A DNA stretch of 64,000 nucleotides from Psococerastis gibbosa (Eukaryota > Arthropoda > Insecta > Psocodea > Psocidae): contig OZ020487.1 of NCBI GenBank assembly GCA_963971405.1, positions 12,001,344 through 12,065,343 of the forward strand. The letters are read 5' to 3'. Positions 32,870 through 44,378 of the stretch are shown here, one piece after another (the first letter of the stretch is position 1; the number at the start of each line of letters is the position of its first letter). The translations under genes were made by a program, and so were the position numbers. Below the pieces are notes generated by a model. It worked only from the letters and a program-made list of their open reading frames with translations, did no database searches and was not told the DNA's origin.

Positions 32870-35800
32870 CTGCAAAGGAGAAGATGAGAAGATACATTTG
32901 AAAAATACTCAATATTCTGTCAAAAATATAGGCTAAACAAGCGGCGAAACTATAAAAACCCCCTACCCCCCCCTTACAAATACCTACCCTTAAATGGCAC
33001 CAATCAAAGTTAATCACGGGCATTCAGGGGTCCATTAAGCGAATGAAGCCGCGCTATGGTAGGCCCGCACCAACGTTTGCACTTATTTATTTTTTAAAAA
33101 AATTGCCACGGACCCCCTCTTTGAAGTTTAACTAACAAGTCCTCGTCCGTAATATCAAAAGGTTTTGGGTGTGAAAATGAGTGCGAACCCACTATTTCGA
33201 ACCTATATTTTAAAAATATCCCCCACAGTTACCAAACACATTTTATTCGCCTTAATTTCTACCTGCCTACTTTACTCACTAGCCCTCACTCTTTTAAAGA
33301 GGGTTTATCTTATCTATATCTATCTTATCATATGTATATCTTATCTAATTATGTTGATATTTTATTATTGTACCGGAGAAAATAGGCGACAATCTCTTTT
33401 ATTTCATTTCCCTGTTTTTATTATGTCTGTCAGTAAAAAATGTGTAAAATAATTGTATACATTGCTGATGTTAAGATACATACACTCTCACTACTCATTA
33501 CCTATTTGAGGGTATTTCATTCAAAATGTCTCCCATGGGGAAATCCCGGTTGAAATATATCAATAAGTCTTCATTTCTAAAATCAAATGGCTAGCCCTCG
33601 CGCCACTTTTGGCCCCCAATTATAGGTCAACAATAATATTTCCCCCAAAATTTAATATTTAACTTAATATAGGTTTGCCTTCTAATGAAATTAATTACAG
33701 TGCAATTATAAAAATGTACAATTGTTTCAGATTAAGTTAACGAGTGATATAATACAATAATGAGTATCCTGAGAATAAAAATTGGAACAATAGAGGCAGA
33801 TAACATGGAATGATAGCCAATTGTAATATTTTAATATAATACAGAAGAATAAGACGTATTATGTCATGGGAATAATTTAATACTGCATCTCATTCAAAGA
33901 ATTACATCCTAAATGATCCAGGTTCGTTTCCACGTGGGAAATGGGACATTTAAATGCTCTGTCTATAATATAAAATGATAGGTGTATATAGTATGTAACC
34001 CAAGAATAGGAAATTGAGTAGTCTAGTATCATAGTCTACAAAGAACCGGTCCGAGTTTACTCGAACATGCTTTCCAATTTATCAAGTAGTAGCTAGAGAA
34101 AATGAGTAATTTCATGGTAAATAATTTTCCTATAGTTAAATTTCGAGCATCTCCTCGGGGGGGGGGGGGGGGTGTCCACCTGACGTCACTGGAGGTGAGG
34201 TAAATTCAAGATAGGTCAGACCAACAAATTACCACACAGCAATAATGGCAGGGCACGCAATGCATTTGACCGTGAATTTTCTATCATTTTGTCAAGAACA
34301 TTTTTTTGCACAAAACCAAATAGTTTTTTGGGAAAGCAATCTGTCCGGTTTCGTTACACAATTTAACACCTAAAACATGCCTGAAAGTAGAAATCATCGA
34401 TGGAAAGGTTTCACAGAAAAATTATTTTTCAGTCATTTTTCATTAAAATTAAGTTATTTTTATTTTTTTACCCCCAGAAGCAAACTATAAAGAGGCAAGC
34501 GACCCCCCGCATTTTGTCAACAATAAAAAAGACTACACTATATGTGAATTTAAAAGAAATCGTTGGAGCCGTTTTGGATAAATAATTTTTTTAGGCGTTC
34601 TTTTTCGAGTTTTTTGAAAACAAAACCCAAAATAAAAAATTGTCTCGAGGTATGATTTTTGTAAACCTACATGCTAAATTTCATCAAAATCAACCGAGTA
34701 GTTTGCCCGGAAATCGAAGCACAGACAGACAGAGCGACAGAGCTACAGACAGACAGACATTTCGTGAAAACCACTTTTTTTGGTTCCTGGGACCTCAAAA
34801 GGTTAATCCGTTGAAATCTCGGAATCGAAAATTTCGACCATCACAAAGCTTTCCAATTTATACGTAGTATAAAGTATATTATTTCATATAAATTTATACG
34901 TAGTATAAATTGGAAAGCTTTATATACGTAGTATAAATTGGAAAGCAAAAATATAAGTACTGCATTATACTAAACTAATAGTTCAGTACCTGTATTGAGA
35001 CTCGCACAAGTACGAACAAGCTACCATCGACGTCCTTCAGGCTAGGAGGCTAATGTCAAAGGGTCAATGAAAAATTTAGTACTTGTAGAAACAAATTAGT
35101 ATTATTAGCAAGTTAACGTCATACCGAGTATAACTTATCAGTGCCGTCCGCAATTATCAGTATAAAGTGCATTAATAGCAGTCAAGGGGGGGGGGGTGCC
35201 AAAATCTTACTTTGCTTACGCTCAAGATTTCACAATAAACAATGGAAAGTCGAGTCGAATATGCCCCACCAGGTGGAATAACTCAGTACCTAATGCATTG
35301 CCATTAATTGCTGGTCAGCCAGTGCTGTCCGTAATTTTCAGTACACTATGTAATTTGCAGTCGTTGAAGTAGCATAAACGGTCCAAGAAGAAATTGTAGT
35401 CATCCATCTAAAAAATTACAGTGTTGCACGTCGCGGCATGCGATATGTCCGGTCCAGTCCAGCAGGCAAAGGTCGTTAGGCGAGTTCGTCACCCCACGGG
35501 AAAGTTGAAAGTATTTCCTATAGGCTGAGCGTATTAAGTAACCGAATTGAGTAACTTGGGTGGCTATAAGTACGCCTTTGGCAGTTTTCGGATTTATGTG
35601 TTTTGAAGGTCCGAATCGTGCGATTTCAGATCCGGTTTTTTTTAAATTGTGGTTGGGGCCTTATTTCACTTTCTTTAGCTTTATTTCCTGGATGAAGACC
35701 TGTTTTATGGTTGAAAAATATTGTTGTATTTACAATTAATAAATGTGGAAGATAATTTTACTATATTTTTCTTTAGGTTTTTTATCTTCTCAATGATGCA

Positions 35801-38749
35801 CAGATCCAATCTAAGCATGATGCGGTGGGATTGATCATATTTAGTTATGAATTTTCGTTTCCTACATCAAATTGGGTTTGAAAAATGCTCATGAGACTTC
35901 TTTTTTTAATTTTATTACTATATTATTACTATTATTAATATAACGATGAAAATTTGCGTTTATTTTAATGTAACGTGGGGACACGGAGACACTTATTTAA
36001 GCTTAAAAGAGATAAGTTGTAACAGGAGGGGAAAACCCTTACAGGTGTAAAAACTTAAATGGTACAGGAAATATAGATAGCAGAATACTACTGGTATCAT
36101 TGAGTCATTACTGGATGAATACGTGTTCCTATACAGTTTAGTATACTGTTTAGACGGGGTTTCCATTGACCTCGTTTTTGAGCGTGAGCGTGATATTGAC
36201 GTGGTAGCAGACATTAAAGACAGTCTTTAATTTCTGCTACCACGTCAATATCACGCTCACGCTCAAAAACGAGGTCAATGGAAACCCCACCTAATCGTAC
36301 TATGTGAGTGTGGCTAAATTTGCAACAGTAATAGAACTTGATTTTTGTAGAAATCAGCGATAGTGTGCGGAGTCCGCAAGAAAAGGTATTCAAAACTGTT
36401 ATTCGGTTAATTTGTGTTATTAGTGAAGATATATCGTCCTAGGCCTAAAGTCAGAAGGGCGTAACCAACATTTTTGGGGAAATTGAGTTATGATCAGACT
36501 TAGTGACCTTGTCGCAAGTTCTACCTTTCCATGTGCGGAAAAAAATCATACGTGAAAAATAAGGCGGACATTTTAAATAGGAGGGCGCAACTGACTGTAA
36601 TTTGTTCTGAGCAAAAGCATCTTTAAACGCAATTATGTCAAAATTTTGATTTTGACGTTACGCCCTTCTGACTTTAGGGTGACGATATAGCATATTATAT
36701 ACAGGAACGCGTCTCCTCCTTTCTATATGCGAAATCTCAGAAATAGCTCAGCATTTGATAATTCCAGAGAAATTTGACCTTGTCAAAAAATAATAATAGT
36801 GGAGCCTTTCTGTGGTGTCCAAAACTCCAATAGAGCAGGGTTTTCGTTAATGTGACCAATCAGTGCTAGTGACGGCCACACACTATGAACAGGAACTCAT
36901 CCTCTTCTTTCTACTGCGATGTCTCATTAATAGCTTCTGCATTTGATATTTCCAGAGAAATTTGACTTTGTCAAAAAAAAGTTAGTGAGGCCTTTCTGTG
37001 GTGTCCAAAACTCCAATAGAGCAGGGTTTTCATTAATGTGGCCAATCAGTGCTAGTGACGACCACTCACTGTGTACAGGAACTCATCCTCTCCTTTTTAC
37101 TGCGATGTCTCATTAATAGCTTCTGCATTTGATATTTCCAGAGAAATTTGACTTTGTTTAAGAAAATAAAAATAAAAAATAAAAAAACAGATTGTGTGTT
37201 CTGTCCAGGGTATCCGCGTTATCTTTTGACAAATCATATTAGTCTGGACTCGGGTTGTTCTGTGGTATGAATTAATATCCGTTAATTCGTTAATTGTAAT
37301 CATTCATATTTTTCAAAAAAATTCCTTACCTGTCCTGCAGCCGGAGACGCAAAAGGGTGTGCGAACCTATGTTGGCCGCCGTACAGACTCAACAGAGGAT
37401 TTTGGCCACCAAGCAGTAGCATCTGATGTTGACCAGGATAGTACAACTGCTGCTGAGTTTGCTGAGGGAATAGGTACATCAGGAATGGCTGCTGCTGATA
37501 CGCTTGCGCCATGTTGGAAGGCAGCAGAACTTGCGATGTCGCCTGGTTAGGTGCGGCAGCAGAAGAAGCGGACGTCGAAGTTGTTGCAGGAGCCGTTTTA
37601 GACGCCAACGCTTTGAACTGAGGAGTAGGAACCTGCTGGTAATTGGGAGGAGAAACATATTGAATTTGGGTAGGTGTTTGAAGAAGATGAGGAACTGCGG
37701 ACGGCTGGTAAGCATATTGGGCTGCTATTTGAGAGGCGATTTGAGGGTTTTGAAGATAGGGAAGATACTGAGTGTTGGGGATATACTGCTGATTGGGGTA
37801 AACATAGCGCAAAGCGGAGGTATAAGGTGAAGCTGCTGAAGCTGGATTGTAAGCTGCAGCATTTTGCTGGGGAACGTAAGCAGACTGGGCATTAGCTGAA
37901 GGTAGTGCTGACTGCAGAGTGTAAGCGGGTCTTAAATTACCAGAGGAGCTAAGCTGGTTCAGCTGGTTGAAGTTGGGGCTGTCAGCGTTGGCTAGTTTAG
38001 GTGCTAACCGTTTTGGTTTTTCTGCTGTGTAGTTAGGAGGCACATTGCCAGCGGCTATTTCCTTTTCAATTTCTTTTAGTTCTGATGGTTTGAGACCTTC
38101 GAGACCTAGTTCTGTTGCGTTGATTACTGCAGCTAACCCCACCGCCTGTTGGATTAGAAAAATTACAATAAGCTATTTATAAGCATTATTATTGTATATT
38201 GACTACATTCATATATCTACATATACTATATATCTACATCATATAATTATACTATAATATATTCTTATTATGAATGCTTTGTAGGCTTAAAGCAGCTGTT
38301 ATACTATCCCCGTTCGAACATATAGAGTAGTGCGAGTAATCTGTAGTTTATTGTGTAGTAGGCTACATTGTAGAATACTGTAGAGTACTCTGTACTGTAC
38401 AGACGGTACAGAAATACAGTATGCACATATATACAGTAGGGTAGAGTATATAATTTTTCAGAAAACATTCTGCATTGGTATTTTTTTCTTCCCTTTTAAA
38501 TTTTCTTGTATAGCTAGCTAAAATATGTAAAATTACGTATAGCCTACGCATATTTTTTTAGTCCTAGAGACAGTACGAGTAAGTACCGTCAGTACCTAGT
38601 CAAAATTTTTTGATCCTCAAGTTTTTTTAATCCTAATACAAATTATAATATAATATAATAATACCTAATCATTGATTTAATCGAATTAATTAAAACTTAA
38701 TAAAAAACATAAAACCTACCCAAATGATCAAAATGTGCCTAGACGCCAT
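32624..38749 (-). CDS. Gene B: secreted Gln/Pro/Ala/Tyr-rich structural protein, three exons, 363 aa
   Basis: Exons in transcript order: 38749-38720, 38145-37330, 32869-32624; 1092 nt with TAG stop, all junctions phase 0 and GT-AG. The N-terminus MASRHILIIW plus AVGLAAVINA is a signal peptide ending near residue 20. A Glu/Lys-rich segment follows (to about residue 56, ending KPKR), then a long Ala/Gln/Tyr/Pro/Ser region with hydrophobic islands (QYLPYLQNPQ, FLMYLF, MLLLGG, LLSLYGGQ), and a C-terminal tail that is about half Gln. No known domain. Its charged segment after the signal (EIEKE) recalls that of gene A (DIEKD), so A and B may be distant paralogues. The extracellular matrix role is inferred from composition. 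Introns are 574 and 4460 nt. Confidence 0.86.
32881..34035. other. Gene B intron 2, right part, no feature recognised
   Basis: AT-rich, with only small frames and an oligo-C tract near 32965. Confidence 0.4.
34040..34930 (-). repeat. Repeat R1, full-length copy with repeated tip
   Basis: Very similar to 26190-27062, including the oligo-G tract (34157-34172), tgccagtagcaa-free middle and GTCT block. At 34855-34950 the terminal motif tacgtagtataaattggaaa is repeated about three times. It lies in gene B intron 2. Confidence 0.7.
34993..35035 (-). repeat. SINE family 3 fragment
   Basis: gagactcgcacaagtacgaa then caagctaccatcga is the complement of the family 3 head region. Only about 43 bp remain. 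Confidence 0.45.
35036..36152. other. Gene B intron 2, middle part, nothing recognised
   Basis: One oligo-G tract near 35187. No frame or repeat matched elsewhere. Confidence 0.35.
36153..36291. mobile_element. Hairpin MITE h6 (Harbinger-like), near-perfect palindrome
   Basis: TTA (36150-36152) and TAA (36292-36294) flank a 139-bp palindrome starting GACGGGGTTTCCATTGACC. The stem passes through gagcgtgagcgtgatattga to the family motif gacgtggtagcagacattaa, and the two arms are almost identical complements. The target triplets are complementary, not direct, so the duplication is ambiguous here. Confidence 0.78.
36435..36684. mobile_element. 250-bp inverted-repeat element with ATAT duplication
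   Basis: Ends CGTCCTAGGCCTAAAGTCAG and complement (one small mismatch region), continuing aagggcgtaac. Flanked by ATAT at 36431-36434 and 36685-36688. Noncoding. Same size and duplication length as the GAGGAG elements but different ends. Confidence 0.7.
36702..37163. repeat. ~187-bp tandem repeat, two and a half units
   Basis: Units start with caggaac at 36702 and 36890 and cagga at 37076. Each contains tttccagagaaatttgac and gtggtgtccaaaactccaat. Units 2 and 3 are closer to each other than to unit 1. It begins just beside the 250-bp element, in gene B intron 2. Confidence 0.85.
37330..38145 (-). CDS. Gene B exon 2 (residues 11-282)
   Basis: Acceptor CCAACAG before GCGGTG and donor GTAAGG after GGACAG. 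It is open for 272 codons, the longest single coding block in the window. It covers the charged pro-like segment, the NFNQLNQL region, the Tyr/Pro/Gln-rich middle and the hydrophobic islands. Confidence 0.92.
38720..38749 (-). CDS. Gene B exon 1 (residues 1-10)
   Basis: ATGGCGTCTAGG opens ten codons ending ATTTGG before donor GTAGGT. Joined in phase 0 to GCGGTGGGG it completes a hydrophobic signal core. A TATATAT box lies about 65 nt upstream. An upstream ATG at 38762 opens a 7-codon frame that overlaps this start. Confidence 0.78.
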
Positions 38750-38812
38750 TTTTCAGCACCATTCACACGGTACACACACCACTAAATGTTATACAAACAT
38801 GCGGTATCTTGA

Positions 38813-38819
38813 ATATATA
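38813..38819 (-). promoter_or_regulatory. Gene B TATA box
   Basis: TATATAT on the minus strand. Expected start of transcription is near 38788, about 40 nt before the start codon. Confidence 0.55.
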
Positions 38820-38999
38820 CGTCAATGTTCTTCTCTATCCCTCCATCTTATTTTCCAGCCAGTGGCAGAAGGGCCTATCTGTATACACCTGCGTCGCACA
38901 TACTTGTTCCTCCTCGCGAGTTCTCACGTCTTCATGCGTGCGCAGAAAGGGTCCATCTGTCGCCCCTCCAGCTCCAGTCGCGTGCCCGGGGTCACGAAG

Positions 39000-39674
39000 A
39001 GGTCAGTGATAGGTTCTGGGGTCGCGGGTCGCCTCACTGTTCCTGCGACCTTGACAAGGTCTTTATCTCGTTAATGATCGTAGTCATGTTTTTTTTTTGT
39101 TTGCGTTAAAAGCGCTGGCAGCTGACAATTTAATGTTGTATTGTAGTCGTGGGCCCCGTTCTCAGCACTGGATACCATGCTTTATTTTAATTTTTAAGCT
39201 GATCGACTAAATCATTAATAAACTTCGTAGTAAATGAAATTTAAAAAATAAAATCTTACCTAGTTTGGCGTGTTCCAGTGGTAGGTAGCTTTTACTTTAA
39301 GCACACCAAAATTAAAATCTCTTGTGATCTAAGAAACAAAATACAGCATTTTGTAGTAATTAAACAACCTTAAGAGGCAGCTGATTTAATTCTTTATCGT
39401 ATGAATGAAATACGATACGATATATATACGATATACGATCGTATAGCCCTCTAAATCATTAAAACCTAACGCATAAATTAACGTGCGCCTTAATTAATAT
39501 AAATTAATTAAAAAATAAAAACTGTCAGGTCTGGGAAATTTATATGGCCATCTTCTTCTTAAATAATTAAATTGTCAAGTTTACGGGATGTTTCACAATA
39601 AACGCAAATAGTAATACCACAGAGAACGATCCAATATAACGGATGTAATTTGTGGAACCTTATAAAAGTTAAGG
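39000..39674. other. Upstream of gene B, no gene recognised
   Basis: 38860-39060 is unusually GC-rich for the window, and overlapping plus frames exist there only for that reason. An ATACGATA-type low-complexity stretch lies at 39415-39440. Confidence 0.35.
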
Positions 39675-39750
39675 CGACGCCCTAGGCGTAGAGGGTGAGT
39701 TTGAATCCCGCCAAGTCCAGTTTTTTCCATATCCTCTAACTTCGGTTATA
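39675..39750 (+). repeat. SINE family 1 fragment
   Basis: aaggcgacgccctaggcgta, gagtttgaatcccgcc and ccatatcctctaacttcgg. The 5' head is missing and box B carries a mutation (ttTgaatcc). Confidence 0.55.
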
Positions 39751-41243
39751 ACGTGGAATTTACCTTTTCAATGAAAGTTAATTTAATGCCAGTGTTATAC
39801 AGTATATACCAAATAATACTGCAATATATAACTTAAAATTTTGGAAGGTAGCCCCTCAAGTTTTGCATGATAATCCGCCATTGACTCCGCGCAATCAAGT
39901 CCATGTAAGCCAAAACCCCCCCAAAATAGCAGTTATCAGTGGCGTATATATGTATATCCCCAGGGAAAATGTAATGTGAGTTGTTTCCCGTTTCCTTGTT
40001 TAAACTAGCCAGATCTTTTACGGGTCATTCGGCGAGAGTGCGGAACTACTCCATTAGGAGCTGCCACCTTACTTGATGGACATGGGGGCATCCCTGCAAA
40101 TGTATTATAAACACACCTACCTAACTACTCAGTGTTGCCATAAACATGGGCCAGTCTGCGCATTAAGAGGAAGAGAAGTTGGAAGTTGTGAACAAACCTA
40201 ATTAGGTGCGGATATTCTATTTTTTTGAAGTGAGACAGTAGCATATACTGAGTTTCTGCATCAAACTGTGATCCTCACGTGGCTAGTTTAATTCTTATTT
40301 TATTCAAATATAATACAACTATGAAAATTAGTAAGTGGGCTGAGAAATAATTATTTGCTTGAAATGAAATACATGAAATTTTGAAATTTATAATTTTTTT
40401 AAAAGAATTAAAATGAAATTAACCCATGAGCTTGAGCATAGGAGCAAAGTTTGCATGAAATTAATTAATTATTACAAAAGTTGTAGTGTGTCCCGGATAA
40501 TTTAATTTTTTTAATTTATTAATAACTAGTGTTTTTTTAGATTTTTATTATTGCCAATTAGAGGTGTATCATGATATAATCCAACGTGCCATGTTTGATT
40601 TAAATCCTGGAAAAATCCTTAAAATGCGACTATACAAGGTGCATACTGAACTTAATAATAAATAAAATGCTAAAACATGAAAAATAACTGTCCTATGTTT
40701 AACTTCTGCTTTTTGGGCTCCTAATGTGTAATTTCCCTCTCAAGGCAGAGTTTTCATAATATTGTTTAAACAAAAAGAGCGATTTATTAATTCCCCCCCC
40801 CCCTCAGTAAATATACATAATTATTCTCACCAACTAGAAATATTACTACAATACTACCCATAGACATTCAGTGGCAGCCCCAAGCATGGCATGGAACCAC
40901 CCCGAGAAATACCGAATTTCTGTATCCGCCCTTGCAGACCCTTGGTGCAGCAGTCTGAAAATTTTCAATTTCCCAAAAGTATAATTTCTTGTGTATTAAG
41001 AAATTTTAATAAAATCTGACGAATTCAAAGAAAATTAAGGGCAGTAAATAGATTGTATGCATTAGGAATTTTTTAGTAGGCTAGTAGTAAATCATATGGG
41101 GAAATAGGCTAGACTAATTTTGAGACAGCTTGAATTATTTTTTTATGAATTTTTCATCTCACCACTCCAATATCTTTGCGGTTAAATAAAAAATAAATAA
41201 ATGTGTGTTTCTGTTAAATTATACAATAAAGTCATCAACAAGT
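39751..41243. other. Intergenic, nothing recognised
   Basis: AT-rich. An oligo-C tract at 40794-40804. A ggtggaaccaccccgagaaat/tgtatccgcccttg motif near 40900 belongs to the ggatcc-like degenerate repeat class. Confidence 0.35.
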
Positions 41244-41491
41244 GAGGAGGCTGTTTACAAATATGGCCAACTCCAAGTTGTAGAATTTTTCAGGAGAGCG
41301 GATTTACTGTAGAAAATTGCATTAATTTTATAGCTAATCCTAGACTTCTCAGCGCTTCTGTGCGCAATCTGGCTGATTTTGTTACTTTATTTTACAAAGT
41401 GCAGGTGGACATAAAAATTTTCTGCAAGGTCGGATCAAAACCCCATTTTTTGAAAAAAATGGAGTTGGCCACGTTTGTAACCAAGCTCCTG
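41244..41491. mobile_element. 248-bp GAGGAG-family element, copy 2
   Basis: Opposite orientation to copy 1. GAGGAGGCTGTTTACAAATA at the left, ccaagctcctg at the right. AAGT at 41240-41243 and 41492-41495 is the 4-bp target duplication. Confidence 0.8.
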
Positions 41492-41843
41492 AAGTAATCA
41501 AGAAGAATGTACAAAGTAAAATCGTCAAAATATCGTCAAAATTCGGTAATTCTATCATTCTCCTTGTGCTAAGATGGTCTCAAAACAATTTAGGGAAGTC
41601 AATAGCATTTCTCGCCGCTCTCAGTTCATTCAGTTGTGGCACAAGGAATTGAGTTGCCTATTTTGAAATGGGTCTATATCTCCACTTGACCTTACTTTTC
41701 AAGAGAGCTCCGATTCTCTCTCGATTCCTTATCTCCCTTAACTCCCAATTAATATCTGGGAGCCATGTTTGTTATATTGTTGACACGTGATCACAATGGC
41801 GCTGATTGGCTGAGGTGGAGATGAATGGAGATAGATTTTCTTA

Positions 41844-42230
41844 GGCGCCCATTCCACCGACCGGCTAGGGCTATTTACAAAAACGGTGACGTGGTAGCAG
41901 ACATTCAAGACTTAGGTGCAGCTTCCACCGACCTCGCATTGCAGAATGCAAATGACATTGACGGAAATTAGAATTTTTCTTTTTATAGAAATCTATTAAA
42001 ATGTTTGTACTTAACATATCCCATGACGCCATTTTTTAATTTTAGTTTGTTTGTTTGTTTGTGATTTTACTGCATGATCATTGATCAATTTTAACTATGG
42101 CATAGAGGAAAATAAACATTTCCGTCAATTCTGCAATGCGAGGTAGGTGGAAACCCGCCTAAGTCTCGAATGTCTGCTACCACGTCACCGGTTTTGTAAA
42201 TAGCCCTAGCCGGTCGGTGGAATGGGCGCC
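41844..42230. mobile_element. Nested hairpin MITE, composite copy H2
   Basis: GGCGCCCATTCCACCGACCG to complement, TTA at the left and TAA at the right (complementary rather than direct). Inner element orientation is reversed relative to H1. Confidence 0.78.
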
Positions 42231-42599
42231 TAATAATAAGTCTAACTTTAGAGGACCATTTAGCAAGGGAGATTTTTTTGTAAGCCAAAGTGTTATATCC
42301 GTCGATAGGCCTTTAAATAAGGAATCTAATCCAATCAAAAACTCATATTCGAAAAAAAAAAATGGAGATATACCCATTTGAAAATAGGCAACACAATTGA
42401 TTTCGTAAAAAATACACGTTCATTCCTTGGTTATAGAATATTTTGAAATCTCTCACTTAAGACCGGTTTTATTATAAGTGAGCGTGTCTTTTTATTGCTA
42501 ATGTTATAACCATGTATTGTTAAAGTGTGAACTGACATATTTACGATTCACGCGTAATTCGGGAGAACCCTGTGTTACAATAAAAAATAATATATTTTC

Positions 42600-42825
42600 T
42601 ATTCTTAGTCAGGGCATGTAGTGGTACTGACTCCGACTTTCACCCGAAAAGTTTTTGGTTCGAGCCCTGGCTACATTTTCTGGCCATGCTTCGGAGGGCA
42701 TGTGCAGCAGGCGGTCCCGGGTCATCCTAGTTGAGTATAAGGGAGGGCTTTATAGCTCTAACTCCGCTAGGTTGGCTTAGTAATAGAACAACAAAAAGTC
42801 AAGATTTATTTATTTATTTACGATT
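42600..42825 (+). mobile_element. SINE family 2, copy 3
   Basis: gggcatgtagtggtactgac, ggttcgagccctgg, gccatgcttcggagggcatg and ggttggcttagtaatagaac, then a TTTA-repeat tail. A second tacgattcacg...aattcgggagaaccctgtgtta block occurs at both sides (42541-42577 and 42820-42855), a possible long target duplication. Confidence 0.75.
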
Positions 42826-42855
42826 CACGTAATTCGGGAGAACCCTGTGTTACAA

Positions 42856-43747
42856 CAAAAAATAACACATTTTCTATTTTAAGTGAGTGCACTGGACACT
42901 GCCAACGATGGAAGCCGGATCCTGTATATACTGCTAATAACCTCTATACTCTAAGTTTAGACCGAGACTAATATTAAAGATTGTCCGATAATAAAAATTA
43001 CCGAGAGAAAAGTTATTATTGGCAACACAAAAAGTAAAAAGGTAATGCGGAACCGAAGCAGCGAATGATGGAGTTTGCTGTAAAACTGGATTAGTATAGC
43101 AACGGAGATGAATAGGTTATGTTATTATGGGTTATGCAACACGGCCGATGCCCTCCCTGCCCTGTCTCCAGCTGGAGACGGCGCGGGTTTAACGAGTCAC
43201 CTTTCCCCAGCTAATGAACAAATAAAATAAATAAATAATGATTTTTTGTTGCATTACTGAACCAATCAGCAAGTGGGCTCAACTATGAAATCACTTGCTT
43301 TAGATACCCTCTACAGCAGGGCTCGAAAGTATCTATGGACTCGAAGAGCATGGCTGTATCCAGGAATTCCGAGGGGGGGGGGGGGTCGTCAATACAGTTC
43401 CTTATATTATTTGAATAACGGGGCAAATGTTACAAAAGAATACCGAAGACAGTTCTTAGTTCTTCAATAAGTCAAACTAAGGTAGTAGAGACAATTAAAG
43501 CTAGAAGTTCTCTACAAACAGGGAGGTGTGTTCTTTACTATAACAGTTATTTTTGAAATGAGTCTTATGAAGCTTCGGGACTGAAACATTTAGGCATGAT
43601 ATTTTATTGCTAAGAGATGGCTCGCACAGCGATTTCCAAAAAAGCGGACAACGCGCGTGCCTAGGACGGCAAATGTTTGGTGCACCAAAATTTTGACGAT
43701 AAATAATCTATTTGCGTGTAGTGCTCCAAATATAAAAGAGACACTTA
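42856..43747. other. Intergenic, nothing recognised
   Basis: Contains an oligo-G tract at 43374-43385 after a tatccaggaattccga motif and an AAAT-rich SINE-2-like tail near 43225-43260. Confidence 0.35.
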
Positions 43748-44129
43748 GGTGCCCATTCCATTGACCGGCTAGGGCTATTTCCAAAACGGTGACGTGGTAG
43801 CAGACACTCAAGACTTAGGTGGCGTTTCCACCGACCTCGCATTGCAGAATTGACGGAAATGTTTATTTTCCTCTATGCCATAGTTAAAATTGATCAATGA
43901 TCATACAATAAAATCGCAAACAAACAAACTAAAATTAAAAAATGGCTTCATGGGATATGTTAATTACAAACATTTTAATAGATTTCTATAAAAAGAAAAA
44001 CAAACATTTCCGTCAATGTCACTCGCAATCTGCAATGCGAGGTCGGTGGAGACGCTACCTAAGTCTTGAGTGTCTGCTACCACGTCACCGTTTTGGAAAT
44101 AGCCCTAGCCGGTCAATGGAATGGGCGCC
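43748..44129. mobile_element. Nested hairpin MITE, composite copy H3
   Basis: GGTGCCCATTCCATTGACCG to complement, with direct TTA duplications (43745-43747 and 44130-44132). Inner element as in H1. Confidence 0.8.
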
Positions 44130-44217
44130 TTAAATATGTCCCTCCTGGGCTCGCTATGCAGCACGCAGATATGGACAGACAAACTAAGGCAAGCTGTCCA
44201 CTGTGAGCACGGCTATG

Positions 44218-44378
44218 GCGGGTATTCCACATACGTCAATCGTCAATGAAAAATTGAAAAATGACGTAACAATGACGTAAATTGACGTGGTAGCAGAGTT
44301 TTTAGTATGTCTTTAATGTCTGCTGAAACGTCATTTTTCAATTTTTCATTGACGATTGACGTATGTGGAATACCCGCC
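44218..44378. mobile_element. Hairpin MITE h7
   Basis: GGCGGGTATTCCACATACGT and complement. Stem cgtcaatcgtcaatgaaaaa. Loop region contains gacgtggtagcagagttttt and tctttaatgtctgctgaaac. Flanking triplets TAT and TGT do not match. Confidence 0.72.

Noticed and set aside
37359..37895. Several plus-strand frames and a second minus-strand frame across gene B exon 2
   Set aside because: They are shadows of the 272-codon exon, whose splice sites and phase fit exons 1 and 3.
38724..39109. Three overlapping plus-strand frames upstream of gene B
   Set aside because: They overlap the gene B start and promoter on the other strand, lack domain content and exist because the stretch is GC-rich.
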